A DNA stretch of 64,000 nt from CAZGMN01 sp964645765. GTDB taxonomy: Bacteria; Acidobacteriota; Aminicenantia; Aminicenantales; Aminicenantaceae. The notes beneath the pieces are model-generated. The model worked only from the letters and a program-made list of their open reading frames with translations. It did not search any database and was not told where the DNA came from. This document shows positions 51,270-58,599 of this stretch, piece after piece. The stretch is taken from NCBI GenBank assembly GCA_964645765.1, contig CAZYBE010000003.1, forward strand, positions 1-64,000. Reading direction: 5' to 3'. Both the position numbers and the translations under genes were made by a program. Each line of letters starts with the position of its first letter. The stretch's first letter is position 1.

Positions 51270-52094
51270 ATGAACTCTAAGAGTCATAGGAAAATCGCTC
51301 ATCTTCTTCTTTTCTTTGTCTGCTTCTTATTTTTTAAATCAATTTACGGTTATGAGATATTTATCTATCGTCCTTACCCTGATAAAAATCCATTCAGCTT
51401 AGAAAAGAAGGTTCATCTTCATGGGGAGTTCTTCGGTCAGCGCCAGTTCCCATGCACTTTCCCCAGTTATAACGACCTCAGCGGGGACAAAGACATATGG
51501 AGCTATGGGTTCAGAAATATCATTTATCTTACTGAAAAGACAAGCTTTCTCGCCCAGCTCGTCACTCATGACGACTCCATCGACCGGACTAAATTCGACT
51601 GGAACTTCACCCTCAGGCACATGCTTTATGAGAATCTGGTCCTAGTCATCGGCCATGACAGCGACCATGATTCCGACCATGTAAGTTTAATTAACGGCAG
51701 GCGCTATTATGTCAACAGGAACTACCTTGGCTTGGGCGTCCCTCTTATGAAAGGCAAGGTCTATCTCGAGCCATTTTTCTGGGCATTCCTTCCTAACACA
51801 AAGGACAGAGTCCATCTTGACCTTTCCGGAAAAGATCTGCGTCAGGAATACGGAGCAAGGATTGGATTCTGGCAAAAGGAACGAATCGGCTTCCATCTTC
51901 AAATCAAATCGCAAGCTGACAGGCTCTTTTCTCTTGGTCAGGCTTTCCTGGCAGACCTCATCATCCGGGTAAAACTCTCAGCTTGGCTTGAGCTCTCGAC
52001 TGGCGGAGGTTATTGGCAGGATATGAAGGCAAGCCCTCTTGGCAACAAGAAAAATTTCTACAAGTTGATCTGGGGCATTGCCATCCCTTTCTAA
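51270..52094 (+). CDS. Putative outer-membrane beta-barrel protein
   Basis: 274 residues. The signal peptide is HLLLFFVCFLFFKSIYGYE. The mature part is made of short alternating strands (for example NIIYLTEKTSFLAQLVTHD, WNFTLRHMLYENLVLVIG, GKVYLEPFFWAFLP) and ends WGIAIPF with a terminal Phe, the barrel-assembly signal. A HDSDHDSDHVS stretch could bind metal. No ribosome site is visible before the ATG. It is followed after 13 bp by the HdrD-like gene, and the pair is probably co-transcribed. The family is not recognised with certainty. Confidence 0.65.
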   Translation: MNSKSHRKIAHLLLFFVCFLFFKSIYGYEIFIYRPYPDKNPFSLEKKVHLHGEFFGQRQFPCTFPSYNDLSGDKDIWSYGFRNIIYLTEKTSFLAQLVTHDDSIDRTKFDWNFTLRHMLYENLVLVIGHDSDHDSDHVSLINGRRYYVNRNYLGLGVPLMKGKVYLEPFFWAFLPNTKDRVHLDLSGKDLRQEYGARIGFWQKERIGFHLQIKSQADRLFSLGQAFLADLIIRVKLSAWLELSTGGGYWQDMKASPLGNKKNFYKLIWGIAIPF

Positions 52095-52107
52095 GAAAGG
52101 AGACATG

Positions 52108-54123
52108 ATGCTTACATCCTTGGAAAAAATCATTTTTTCTTTTCTTATCCTCGCTACATTTTTTGCTTTTTTGATTCCAGTTTTTTACCGCTACAGAATT
52201 ATACGCTCTGGCAAACCAGAAAGAAGATTAGACAAGCCTGCGAAAAGAGTGAAGGACGCATTGGCTAAAGTTTTCCTCCAAAGGTGTACTCTTAAAAACG
52301 AAAGACTCTTCACAGGATTCATACATGTTTTCATCTTTTATGGCGCCTTGACCTTTGACACAATGACCATCAATCATATCCTTGAAGGATACCTCGGGAA
52401 TTTTTATATTTTTGGCCAGACAAATTTCGCCCTTTTCTTCTCATTCATCGTTGATATGTTCGCCATTCTGATCCTTTCAGCTATTGTTTTTTTCATCATA
52501 AGAAGATACATCATCAGACCGAAAGCCTATGCGACCACACTTCTCGATTCTGGAATAATTTATCTCCTCATCATTACGGTGACATTGAGTTATTTGTATT
52601 TCGAATTTTTTGCAATTGCCAACCATCCTCAAACAGAACGTTTTTCTTTTCTGGGAAGCACCTTTGCCAGCATCCTAAGAAATTCAGGACTCTCCCCTGC
52701 CCTTCTCTCGACTCACCTCAAAGTCGCTTGGTGGCTCCATATTCTCATCGTCTTCGGTTTTATTGCTTATGTCCCTCACTCTAAATATTTCCATATGTTC
52801 ACAGGTCCCTTTAATCTCTTTTTCCGTTCTCACCAGCCTAGTGGTGAGCTAAAAGCCATGGATATCGAAAAAGCAGAAGTCTTCGGAGTCGAAAGAGCAT
52901 CAGATTTCACATGGAAAGACTTCCTGGATGCTTTTGCCTGCATGGAATGCGGACGTTGCCAAGATGTCTGCCCTGCTTTTGCAAGTGAAAAACCCCTTTC
53001 TCCAAAAATGATCCTTTTCAATTTAAAAAACTATATCCTCAGAAAAGGCGAGAAACTCATCCTCAAAAAAAAGGACGAGATAGAACCTTTAATGAAAGGC
53101 ATCTACAAAGAAGGAGAAATCTGGACCTGCACAACCTGTGGGGCATGCATGCATGTCTGCCCGGTGGAAATAGAACATATCCCTAAAATCATAGGTCTAA
53201 GACAAAGTCAGGTGTTGATGGAAAGCAAATTCCCATCTGAATTAAACATGTTTTTCCGGAACATGGAGGCAAACAGCAATCCATGGGGCTTGGGGTTTGC
53301 CACCAGAGCTGACTGGTCCCAAGGGTTAAACATAAAGTTGGCCAGCGAACATCCTGAGGCAGAATACCTCTTCTGGGTAGGATGTGCAGGTTGCTTCGAT
53401 GAAGAAGGGAAAAAAATCTCAAAAGCCATGGTATCCATAATGAACAAAGCTGGAGTGGAGTTTGCTATTCTGGGCACCGAGGAGAAATGTTGCGGTGATT
53501 CGGCCCGGAGATTAGGAAATGAGTATCTCTTCCAGGCTTTAGCCGGAGAAAATATAGAACTCTTTAAAAAATATAAAGTTAGAAAAATTATTGTCACCTG
53601 TCCTCACGGATACAACACCTTTAAAAACGAATATTCAAAAATACTTGACCTTGTTCCCGGATTATCCGCTGAGGAAAAAGAGAGAATCCGAAAGATTGAG
53701 GTCATCCATCATGTCCAGCTTATCAACAACCTTCTCAAGGAAGGAAGGTTGCATCTCCTCCCAAAACCAGATTTCCATTTTACACTTCACGACTCCTGCT
53801 ACCTCGGCCGACACAACGGAATTATTGATGAACCGCGCGAGATATTGTCAAATTTAAGCGAAGGGAAATTGATCGAGCTCAAAAATAACAGAGACCACAG
53901 TTTCTGCTGTGGAGGGGGTGGAGGCTTGATGTGGACAGAGGAATCATTAGGGAAACGTATCAATCATATCAGAACAGATGAAGTGATCTCCTCTCAGGCT
54001 AATGTCGCGGCAACAACCTGTCCCTTCTGCTTGACCATGCTCCAAGACGGACTCAAAGATAAGGAACGGACAGATATAAAAGTAAAAGATATCTCTCAAC
54101 TGGTCGCTGAATCCTTAATTTAA
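52108..54123 (+). CDS. HdrD/FadF-like membrane iron-sulfur oxidoreductase
   Basis: 671 residues from the ATG at 52108 (ATG also at 52105), with AAAGGAG upstream. The N-terminal 230 residues hold about five to six helices of NarI/cytochrome-b-like type with histidines (TINHILEGYLG, HLKVAWWLHILIVFGF). Next come two [4Fe-4S] motifs, CMECGRCQDVCP and CTTCGACMHVCPVE. Two CCG domains follow: CAGC...EKCCGDSARRLG and DSCYLGRHNG...FCCGGGGG with TTCPFC. This is the layout of the ETF-quinone-linked FadF family, which moves electrons from acyl-CoA oxidation or a thiol/disulfide couple to menaquinone. No ETF genes adjoin. Confidence 0.85.
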   Translation: MLTSLEKIIFSFLILATFFAFLIPVFYRYRIIRSGKPERRLDKPAKRVKDALAKVFLQRCTLKNERLFTGFIHVFIFYGALTFDTMTINHILEGYLGNFYIFGQTNFALFFSFIVDMFAILILSAIVFFIIRRYIIRPKAYATTLLDSGIIYLLIITVTLSYLYFEFFAIANHPQTERFSFLGSTFASILRNSGLSPALLSTHLKVAWWLHILIVFGFIAYVPHSKYFHMFTGPFNLFFRSHQPSGELKAMDIEKAEVFGVERASDFTWKDFLDAFACMECGRCQDVCPAFASEKPLSPKMILFNLKNYILRKGEKLILKKKDEIEPLMKGIYKEGEIWTCTTCGACMHVCPVEIEHIPKIIGLRQSQVLMESKFPSELNMFFRNMEANSNPWGLGFATRADWSQGLNIKLASEHPEAEYLFWVGCAGCFDEEGKKISKAMVSIMNKAGVEFAILGTEEKCCGDSARRLGNEYLFQALAGENIELFKKYKVRKIIVTCPHGYNTFKNEYSKILDLVPGLSAEEKERIRKIEVIHHVQLINNLLKEGRLHLLPKPDFHFTLHDSCYLGRHNGIIDEPREILSNLSEGKLIELKNNRDHSFCCGGGGGLMWTEESLGKRINHIRTDEVISSQANVAATTCPFCLTMLQDGLKDKERTDIKVKDISQLVAESLI

Positions 54124-54137
54124 TCTTGCTTTAGACT

Positions 54138-55172
54138 TTAGTGAGTCAATATCTCGCGAAAGGCGGAGATGGCTCTTTCGATGTCCTCGTCATCGATATC
54201 CTTGTGAGTCACAAAGCGAATATCCCCTGTTGTGGCCAAAGCAAGGACTCTCTTTTCTTTCAACTTGGACAAAAATTCAGGAACAGAGAGCCTCGGATGA
54301 TTGAAGCCGAAGAGGAAGATGTTTGTCTGGACATGCTCAGGATTGAGCTTAATCCCGGGAAGCTCGGCAATGGCCAAAGCCAGCCTTTTTGCCCGATCAT
54401 GGTCTTCCTTGAGCCTATCCGCCATCTCTGTCAAGGCCACGATTCCTGGCGCAGCTAAGACGCCGACTTGCCTCATACCTCCACCAAGTGCTTTTCTCAC
54501 CCGGCGGGCATAATCAATAAAAGCCTTGCTACCAACTAACATAGAACCTACAGGAGCTGAAAGACCTTTGGAAAGACAAAACATTAATGAATCGCCAATG
54601 GCTGCATATTCTTTCACAGGAATTCCAGAGGCGATGCTGGCATTGAAAACCCTGGCTCCGTCAAAATGAATCTTTACATCATGTTTGTCAGCAATTTCCC
54701 GAATGGCCTTTAGATTATCCATAGGAACAACAGCTCCACTCCAGTTATTATGGGTGTTTTCGACGCAAATCAGGGAAGTTCGAGGGATATGGACAGAAGG
54801 CTTCCTGATATTCCTCTCCACCTCCTGGGGGTCCATTGCTCCTCTGTTCGAAGCCAGGGGACGCGGGGTTATCCTCGAGATAAAAGTCAGATGAGTGGAT
54901 TCCATGTTGTAGATATGAGACCTGGCCTCGATGATGACCTCTTCCAGCTCCCTGGTCCAGACTTTGACCGCAACGGAATTTCCCATTGTTCCCGAGGGAA
55001 CAAAGAGAGCAGCCTCCTTGCCCATGATGTTCGCTGCCAGAGATTCCAATTTCTGGACAGTCGGGTCATCGCCAAGGACATCATCCCCAACCACGGCTTC
55101 AGCCATAGCCTTTCTCATTTTTTCAGTGGGCCGAGTGACTGTATCGCTTCGAAAATCGGAATATTCATGCAT
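54138..55172 (-). CDS. ltaE: Low-specificity L-threonine aldolase
   Basis: 344 residues from the ATG at 55172 (MHEYSDFRSDTVTRPT), chosen for the AAGGAG upstream; the longer frame to 55367 is translated repeat. PLP-dependent fold type I: DFRSDTVTRPTEKMRKAM at the N-terminus, ENTHNNWSGAV, IHFDGARVFNAS and the PLP lysine in FCLSKGLSAPVGSML. It cleaves L-threonine (or allo-threonine) to glycine and acetaldehyde. It converges with the HdrD-like gene (14 bp apart). A good promoter lies at 55200-55228. Confidence 0.93.
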   Translation of the reverse strand: MHEYSDFRSDTVTRPTEKMRKAMAEAVVGDDVLGDDPTVQKLESLAANIMGKEAALFVPSGTMGNSVAVKVWTRELEEVIIEARSHIYNMESTHLTFISRITPRPLASNRGAMDPQEVERNIRKPSVHIPRTSLICVENTHNNWSGAVVPMDNLKAIREIADKHDVKIHFDGARVFNASIASGIPVKEYAAIGDSLMFCLSKGLSAPVGSMLVGSKAFIDYARRVRKALGGGMRQVGVLAAPGIVALTEMADRLKEDHDRAKRLALAIAELPGIKLNPEHVQTNIFLFGFNHPRLSVPEFLSKLKEKRVLALATTGDIRFVTHKDIDDEDIERAISAFREILTH

Positions 55173-55199
55173 TGAGCTTTCTCCTTGTCTTGTGGCACC

Positions 55200-55228
55200 A
55201 TTATAGAAAAAATCCTTTCTATCAGCAA
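55200..55228 (-). promoter_or_regulatory. Promoter of the threonine aldolase gene
   Basis: Minus strand TTGCTG, 17-bp spacer, TATAAT (6/6), 28 bp upstream of the ATG at 55172. It lies next to repeat copy B, whose outer edge is 26 bp further upstream. Confidence 0.55.
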
Positions 55229-55253
55229 ACTTGCAAGTCAAGGAAAAAAGCTT

Positions 55254-55380
55254 GGCGAGGGAACCCGACGAAGTCGGGCGGCGAGGATGCATGAGCGAAG
55301 CGAGTGGCAACCGCCGAGAAGGGCAGTGAGGGAACGGCGTTAAAAACCTGAATGGGAGCGAGGCCATTCTGGATAGGCTC
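55254..55380 (-). repeat. Foldback intergenic element, copy B (truncated)
   Basis: Read on the minus strand it matches copy A from AGCCTATCCAGAATGG through the CCTCGCTCCC, AACGCCGTTCCCTCACTGCC, CTTCTCGGCGG and CCCGACTTCGTCGGG blocks. It stops after TTCCCTCGCC, lacking the right-hand third and the right terminal repeat. With promoters on both sides it fills most of the 315-bp gap between threonine aldolase and the PASTA gene; no gene is present there. Confidence 0.85.
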
Positions 55381-55429
55381 TTCAGAGAAGCAATAAAAAA
55401 TGGAAGAGAACCAGGAAACTTTTTCCCCG

Positions 55430-55458
55430 TTTACTTGGTTAGGAAACTATGGTATAGA
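55430..55458 (+). promoter_or_regulatory. Candidate promoter of the PASTA-rpe-bamD operon
   Basis: TTTACT, 17-bp spacer, TATAGA preceded by TGG (extended -10), 29 bp upstream of the ATG at 55488. Confidence 0.4.
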
Positions 55459-55487
55459 TTTACCTGATTTCTTGATGAGCTTGGACC

Positions 55488-56201
55488 ATGGCTTCGAATA
55501 AATTTTTTCATGCTTTTCTTTTTACAGAAATTTTTTTCATTATTCTCTTTTCGAGCGCCATCCTTTCCTACCGCCTGGTCTTGAAGGGCGAAATGGTCAC
55601 TCTGCCCGACCTTGTCGGAAAAACTTATGAGGAAGCAAAAGTCGAGCTGGAAAAAAATAAATTGTCCCTTGATAAAAAAGGGGAGCAATTCAATAGCAAA
55701 TGGGAGCGAGGAAGGATTATTTTTCAGGACCCCTCGGCGGGATCAAAGCTAAAGATAAATAAGGCCGTAAAGGTTATCCTGAGCTCCGGCAGTGAGAGAG
55801 TCATCGTTTCCACGTTCATCGGAAAGAACTTCCAGTTCTTAAGCGACATTCTCAGGGAATCGGGCTTAACCAAGGGCAAAATATCTCAGGTCCATACCCC
55901 ATCATCTGCTGGAAAAATAATCGCTCAAAATCCCCCTCCCTCTGAGGAGGTTTCAAGAAATTCACCCGTGAGCCTGCTCGTAAGCCAGGGAGAGACGTTA
56001 GAAAAATATCTGATGCCTGATTTGATCGGAAAACACGCTGAGGCTGTTGTCGCCAAGCTCAAAGAACTGAATTTCAGAGTTGAAGATGTTCGGCCCACCT
56101 ATTATCCTGGCCTTGATGCTGGAATTGTCATCAAACAATTTCCGCCCTGCGGCTATGTGATTCAAAAAAATTATCCAATAACTCTGGAGGTCAGCAAATA
56201 A
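55488..56201 (+). CDS. PASTA-domain membrane protein without a kinase
   Basis: 237 residues. One N-terminal transmembrane helix (AFLFTEIFFIILFSSAILSY) is followed by three PASTA domains, recognisable by LPDLVGKTYEEAKVELEKN, an atypical middle domain (FIGKNFQFLSDILRESGL...IIAQNPPPSEEVS) and MPDLIGKHAEAVVAKLKEL ending IKQFPPCGYVIQKNYPITLEVSK. PASTA repeats bind peptidoglycan fragments on PknB-type kinases and some penicillin-binding proteins. Here they stand alone, as a truncated receptor-like protein, in a diderm context. Its stop overlaps the rpe start (TAATG), so the two are translated together. Confidence 0.85.
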   Translation: MASNKFFHAFLFTEIFFIILFSSAILSYRLVLKGEMVTLPDLVGKTYEEAKVELEKNKLSLDKKGEQFNSKWERGRIIFQDPSAGSKLKINKAVKVILSSGSERVIVSTFIGKNFQFLSDILRESGLTKGKISQVHTPSSAGKIIAQNPPPSEEVSRNSPVSLLVSQGETLEKYLMPDLIGKHAEAVVAKLKELNFRVEDVRPTYYPGLDAGIVIKQFPPCGYVIQKNYPITLEVSK

Positions 56202-56869
56202 TGGTCCTCTTAGCCCCATCTATCCTTTCCGTGGACTTTGCCAGAATAGAAGAGGCTGTCAAGACGGCTGAGGAAGCAGGGGCTGACCTGATTCACATCG
56301 ACGTCATGGACGGCCACTTTGTCCCTAACCTCACTTTTGGGCCGCAGCTCGTCGCCTCCCTCAAGGAAAAAACCTCTTTGCCCCTGGACGTCCATCTCAT
56401 GGTCGAGAACCCTCATGCCTTCATCCCTCTTTTCCATCAAGCTGGAGCAGACTGGATCTCCATCCATATCGAAGCCTCAGTCCATCTTCACCAAGATATT
56501 TCAATGATTAAAGAGTTCAAGAAGAAGGCGGGGCTTGCCCTGAATCCTGCCACTCCCATCCACCTGATGAGCGAGATTCTCAAAGAGCTCGATTATGTCC
56601 TGCTGATGACGGTCAATCCGGGCTGGGGAGCTCAGAAATTCATCCCTTCCTGCCATTCCAAGATATCCCAACTCAAGAACTGGATAAAGGGCCAGAAGCT
56701 TGAAATTCCGATAGAGATTGACGGAGGAGTCAGGCTTGAAAACATGGAAGAAATGATTAAGGATGGAGCTGAGATTATAGTCGCCGGCTCTGCCATTTTT
56801 GGCCATAAAAATCCAAAGGACGTTATTATCAAAATGAAAGAGCTGATCAAGAAGAGCGAGCAAAGATGA
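56201..56869 (+). CDS. rpe: Ribulose-phosphate 3-epimerase
   Basis: 222 residues, TIM barrel. LAPSILSVDFARIEEAV, HIDVMDGHFVPNLTFGP, DVHLMVENPHAFI, LMTVNPGWGAQKFIPS and IEIDGGVRLENM carry the two metal-site His/Asp pairs and the phosphate-binding loop. It interconverts ribulose 5-phosphate and xylulose 5-phosphate in the pentose phosphate pathway. It is coupled to the PASTA gene upstream and followed by a hairpin and the BamD-like gene. Confidence 0.95.
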   Translation: MVLLAPSILSVDFARIEEAVKTAEEAGADLIHIDVMDGHFVPNLTFGPQLVASLKEKTSLPLDVHLMVENPHAFIPLFHQAGADWISIHIEASVHLHQDISMIKEFKKKAGLALNPATPIHLMSEILKELDYVLLMTVNPGWGAQKFIPSCHSKISQLKNWIKGQKLEIPIEIDGGVRLENMEEMIKDGAEIIVAGSAIFGHKNPKDVIIKMKELIKKSEQR

Positions 56870-56885
56870 TGGAAAACAGAGTTTT

Positions 56886-56924
56886 GGATCAGGCCGGGTG
56901 TTTCGAAAACACGCCGCCTGATCC
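56886..56924 (+). promoter_or_regulatory. Long intercistronic hairpin between rpe and the BamD-like gene
   Basis: GGATCAGGC pairs with GCCTGATCC over 9 bp; inside, GTGTTT pairs with AAACAC around a CGA loop, with two small bulges, giving about 17 bp in 39 bases. No T-run follows, so it is more likely a processing or mRNA-stability structure than a terminator. Confidence 0.55.
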
Positions 56925-56971
56925 TATTCCTATCGCAGATCTGAAGATGGGTATTGTTAGAAAAGGATAGG

Positions 56972-57754
56972 ATGATGAAAAAAATCACTTTTGCGCTCAT
57001 GGCTTTAATGCTCTCTCTCCTGATTGGCCTTGGCTGCAGGGGAAAGAAAACAGAGCTCACCCCAGAAGTCGCTTCCTCGGATGAGAATCTTTTCAAGCTC
57101 GGAGCAAAATACATCAAGAAAGACCCGGAAAGAGCTCGTCTTTATTTCAGGCAGGTCATCGATTCCTTTCCTAAAAGTTTTTATGCCCAGCAGGCCAAGC
57201 TGGCCATCGCCGACTCCTATTTTAGAAAGGGAGATGAGGGAAACATGATCCTTGCAGCCTCAGAATACAGGGAATTCATCCACCTCTATCCTTTCAGCCC
57301 TTCGGCACCCTATGCCCAGCTACAGATTGCGATGACCTTTTTTAAAAAGACTTTGAAGCCAGGAAGAGACCCGACAAAAACAAAGCAGGCCCTGGATGAA
57401 TTCAGGCTTGTTATCAGCAGCTTTCCCCTGGGTGAAGAGGCGAAACAGGCGCGGGAAAAAATTCTCGAGTGCGAAGAGAAACTGGCAGAGTACATCCTTC
57501 AAATCGGAAAGCTTTACTACACGATGAAAGCATATAGAGGGTCGACAGCTCGATTGTTAGAGCTTCTGAACAATTATCCCAATTATTCAAAGATGGATAG
57601 GGTCTATTTCTATCTTGGAGATTCCTATTATCGATGGAAAAAAATCGACGAGGCTGTCCCCTATTTCACAAAGCTGATCAGCGATTTCCCCAAGAGCAAG
57701 TATGCAAAGAAAGCCATAAAAAGAATGAAAGAAATAGAAAAAAAGAAAAAATAA
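56972..57754 (+). CDS. bamD: Outer-membrane assembly lipoprotein, BamD-like
   Basis: 260 residues from the ATG at 56972 (second ATG at 56975), after AAAAGGATAGG. The signal ends in a lipobox (LLIGLGC) and the mature part is a chain of TPR-like helix pairs: LFKLGAKYIKKDPERARLYF, KSFYAQQAKLAIADSYF, ASEYREFIHLYPFSP, YILQIGKLYYTMKAYRGSTA, YFYLGDSYYRWKKIDEAVPY. This matches BamD/ComL (YfiO), the essential lipoprotein of the beta-barrel assembly machine. The tail is Lys-rich (EIEKKKK). The gene precedes a beta-barrel protein gene. Confidence 0.85.
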   Translation: MMKKITFALMALMLSLLIGLGCRGKKTELTPEVASSDENLFKLGAKYIKKDPERARLYFRQVIDSFPKSFYAQQAKLAIADSYFRKGDEGNMILAASEYREFIHLYPFSPSAPYAQLQIAMTFFKKTLKPGRDPTKTKQALDEFRLVISSFPLGEEAKQAREKILECEEKLAEYILQIGKLYYTMKAYRGSTARLLELLNNYPNYSKMDRVYFYLGDSYYRWKKIDEAVPYFTKLISDFPKSKYAKKAIKRMKEIEKKKK

Positions 57755-57798
57755 AAAGCTTGTCAATAAGAACTTGTCAATATTAAGAGGAGGGACGA

Positions 57799-58581
57799 TT
57801 GAAAAAACTCTTCTTTCTCTGTGCCACGATTCTCCTGACTTTATCTCTGTCCCGCTTCTCTTTAGCCCAGGCTGAAGAAGAAGGGATGTTGCATGCTCAA
57901 AAAATAAAAACATCTGTCGGTTTCGAATATTTCTCCCGAAAAATTGGCTGGGATGTTACGTACAGCTCGAATCTCAGATCCCTTTTTTTCACTATCAACC
58001 TGGAGATCGAATTTCCAAAAGAACTTTCCTCTAACACCATTTTTGGCTATTCGTTTTCCAATTATAAAGACCTTACGTTCAGGGGATTGCCTTTCTCACT
58101 GAAAATCGGAGAAGAAACCGGAACTGTCGGAGGATTCATCATTGGAGAGGAAATCAGAAAAGGCCTTATTGCCAGCGAGAAACTAAAGATAGACGGCCTG
58201 GGCCAAATCCTCGGTTTTCTTGGGCTCAAAAAAGAATGGAAGATTCAAGACTTGGCTGTGCCAGGAACAGCCGAAGGGAAAGCATACTGGTGGAGAGTCT
58301 CATTGGGCCCGGTTTTCACTTATAGGGGCTCCACAAAATTCCTTCCCTACCTCTATTTGAATCTCAACACGCTTTGGGGGACTTTCAAGATGCAGGAAGC
58401 AGTTGGCGAATTACAAGAAACAGAAAAACAAAAAATGTACAGCAAGAGCTTTTTCTGCATTGCTGCTGGCTTTAACTATGAATTAACCCCTGCTTTCATC
58501 CTTAAAGGAGAAGTGAGCCTTTTGCCCTACAATGGCGGAAGCGATCTTGGATTAATGATTAAAGCCATGTATTCTTTTTGA
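57799..58581 (+). CDS. Putative outer-membrane beta-barrel protein
   Basis: 260 residues. The start is TTG at 57799, supported by AGAGGAGGG. A signal peptide (KKLFFLCATILLTLSLSRFSLA) is followed by amphipathic strands such as LRSLFFTINLEIEFP, YWWRVSLGPVFTYRG, FLPYLYLNLNTLWG and LKGEVSLLPYN. The C-terminus is LMIKAMYSF, ending in Phe as BamA substrates do. The family is not recognised. Just upstream CTTGTCAATA occurs twice, 15 bp apart. It probably belongs to the BamD transcript. Confidence 0.65.
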   Translation: MKKLFFLCATILLTLSLSRFSLAQAEEEGMLHAQKIKTSVGFEYFSRKIGWDVTYSSNLRSLFFTINLEIEFPKELSSNTIFGYSFSNYKDLTFRGLPFSLKIGEETGTVGGFIIGEEIRKGLIASEKLKIDGLGQILGFLGLKKEWKIQDLAVPGTAEGKAYWWRVSLGPVFTYRGSTKFLPYLYLNLNTLWGTFKMQEAVGELQETEKQKMYSKSFFCIAAGFNYELTPAFILKGEVSLLPYNGGSDLGLMIKAMYSF

Positions 58582-58599
58582 TATCTCAAGGAGGAAATC

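Noticed and set aside
55173..55367. 65-residue N-terminal extension of threonine aldolase
   Set aside because: It is encoded by repeat copy B and the promoter region; the family start and an AAGGAG site are at 55172.
56870..56971. tRNA gene between rpe and the BamD-like gene
   Set aside because: The hairpin is a single long stem; there is no D-arm, anticodon arm or GTTCRAxYC T-loop sequence.
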